This document shows positions 5,956 to 6,615 of a stretch of DNA of 6,615 bases, one piece after another. The DNA is from Burkholderiales bacterium UBA6064 (lineage in GTDB: Bacteria > Pseudomonadota > Gammaproteobacteria > Burkholderiales > Burkholderiaceae_B): NCBI GenBank assembly GCA_002428895.1, contig DIYC01000091.1, positions 14,824 to 21,438 of the forward strand, written 5' to 3'. The translations under genes and the position numbers were made by a program. Within the stretch, counting starts at the first letter, position 1, and each line of letters begins with the position of its first letter. The notes under the pieces are model-generated. The model did no database searches and was not told the origin of the DNA. It worked only from the letters and a program-made list of their open reading frames with translations.

Positions 5956-6615
5956 TTATCTTTGTACTAAAGCCATGTGACGGTTATAACGATTCATAAG
6001 GAATGAAGTAATCATACTGATCGTTAAAAACACAGCCATGGTCATGGTGATAATTTCCATCGCTTGCCCAGTTTGATTAAGTGTGGTTCCTGCAAAAACA
6101 GCAACCAAGTCGGGATAACCAATCGCAGTAGCTAACGATGAATTTTTAGTTAAATTCAAGTATTGACTTGTTAAAGGCGGAATAATAACGCGCAAGGCTT
6201 GAGGAATTACAATTAACTTCAAAATTCGCCCTTTTGATAAGCCAACTGCCTTTGCCGCTTCAACTTGGCCTTTTGGCACTGCCAAAATACCTGCACGCAC
6301 AGTTTCTGCAATAAATGCAGCGGTATAAATAGTGAGCGACAGCCACAACGCAGCCAGTTCAGGAATTAAATTCATACCACCTTGAAAATTAAACCCAGTT
6401 AACTCAGGATAGCTCCAGCTTAGTGGCTGACCATTGGCAAAAAAGATAACGGCTGGAAGAACAATTAGTAAAGCCAGACTAATTGAAAATGTTGGCAAAA
6501 CATGACCTGTTTGTATTTGACGTTTTTTTGCCCATTTTAAAAAAACAACAATTAAAACGACCGCAAATAAAAGTGATGCCAAGACATTTGTGAAGCCAGC
6601 TTCAGGGACAGGCGA
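5956..6615 (-). CDS. aapQ: General L-amino-acid ABC importer, permease AapQ, C-terminal 219 residues (partial)
   Basis: This is the second permease of the importer, the partner of AapM. The frame is open to the right edge. The TTG at 6582 that could be taken as a start is an internal leucine: upstream codons read SPVPEAGFTNV, which continues the AapQ-type sequence. AapQ proteins are about 400 residues, so roughly the first 180 are missing. Visible are a membrane helix in LASLLFAVVLIVVFLKW, a linker, then the transport domain with SLTIYTAAFIAETVRAGILA, an EAA loop (EAAKAVGLS with the normal glycine), IVIPQALRVIIPPLTSQ and KNSSLATAIGYPDLVAVFAG, all typical of the family. It is the first visible gene of the operon; aapJ, the binding protein, would be expected further upstream. 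Confidence 0.95.
   Translation of the reverse strand, partial: SPVPEAGFTNVLASLLFAVVLIVVFLKWAKKRQIQTGHVLPTFSISLALLIVLPAVIFFANGQPLSWSYPELTGFNFQGGMNLIPELAALWLSLTIYTAAFIAETVRAGILAVPKGQVEAAKAVGLSKGRILKLIVIPQALRVIIPPLTSQYLNLTKNSSLATAIGYPDLVAVFAGTTLNQTGQAMEIITMTMAVFLTISMITSFLMNRYNRHMALVQR

Noticed and set aside
6580..6582. TTG as the start of a shorter permease at 6582
   Set aside because: The frame stays open to the window edge and the upstream residues continue the AapQ pattern, so the gene is cut by the window and not short.

Overview
The window looks like chromosomal DNA from an AT-leaning, probably aquatic, gammaproteobacterium. The basis is protein flavour: a complete efflux set with its own outer-membrane lipoprotein, an AapQMP amino-acid importer, a GloA-like glyoxalase, and a small DUF3012-type lipoprotein of the kind I know mainly from Gammaproteobacteria. 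The genus cannot be told from the sequence. There are no RNA genes, mobile elements, CRISPR arrays or obvious signs of recent transfer. Both ends of the window cut through a gene.

Region 1 (1-3396, minus strand) reads in the order: small DUF3012-type lipoprotein (3396-3238), TolC/NodT-type outer-membrane factor (3137-1731), periplasmic adaptor (1710-631), RND inner-membrane pump (617 to beyond position 1). The last three are separated by only 11-20 bp and form one tripartite efflux operon. The small lipoprotein sits 100 bp upstream in the same direction, with no convincing terminator between, so it may be the first gene of the transcript. A sigma70-like promoter at 3455-3427 lies just upstream. 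It is overlapped by a 9+9 bp inverted repeat that looks like a repressor operator.

Region 2 (3397-4039, plus strand) is a divergent regulatory gap of 187 bp followed by a single glyoxalase I-like gene of the VOC superfamily. All four expected metal ligands are present.

Region 3 (4053-6615, minus strand) holds aapQ (partial), aapM and aapP: two membrane permeases and the ATPase of a general L-amino-acid ABC importer. The substrate-binding protein AapJ would be expected upstream, beyond position 6615. aapP ends convergently with the glyoxalase gene, with 13 bp between the stop codons and two inverted repeats at the junction.

Most of the window is recognisable housekeeping and accessory transport. 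The part most worth a second look is 3238-3480: an easily missed 52-residue lipoprotein gene and a palindrome-covered promoter that may control efflux.
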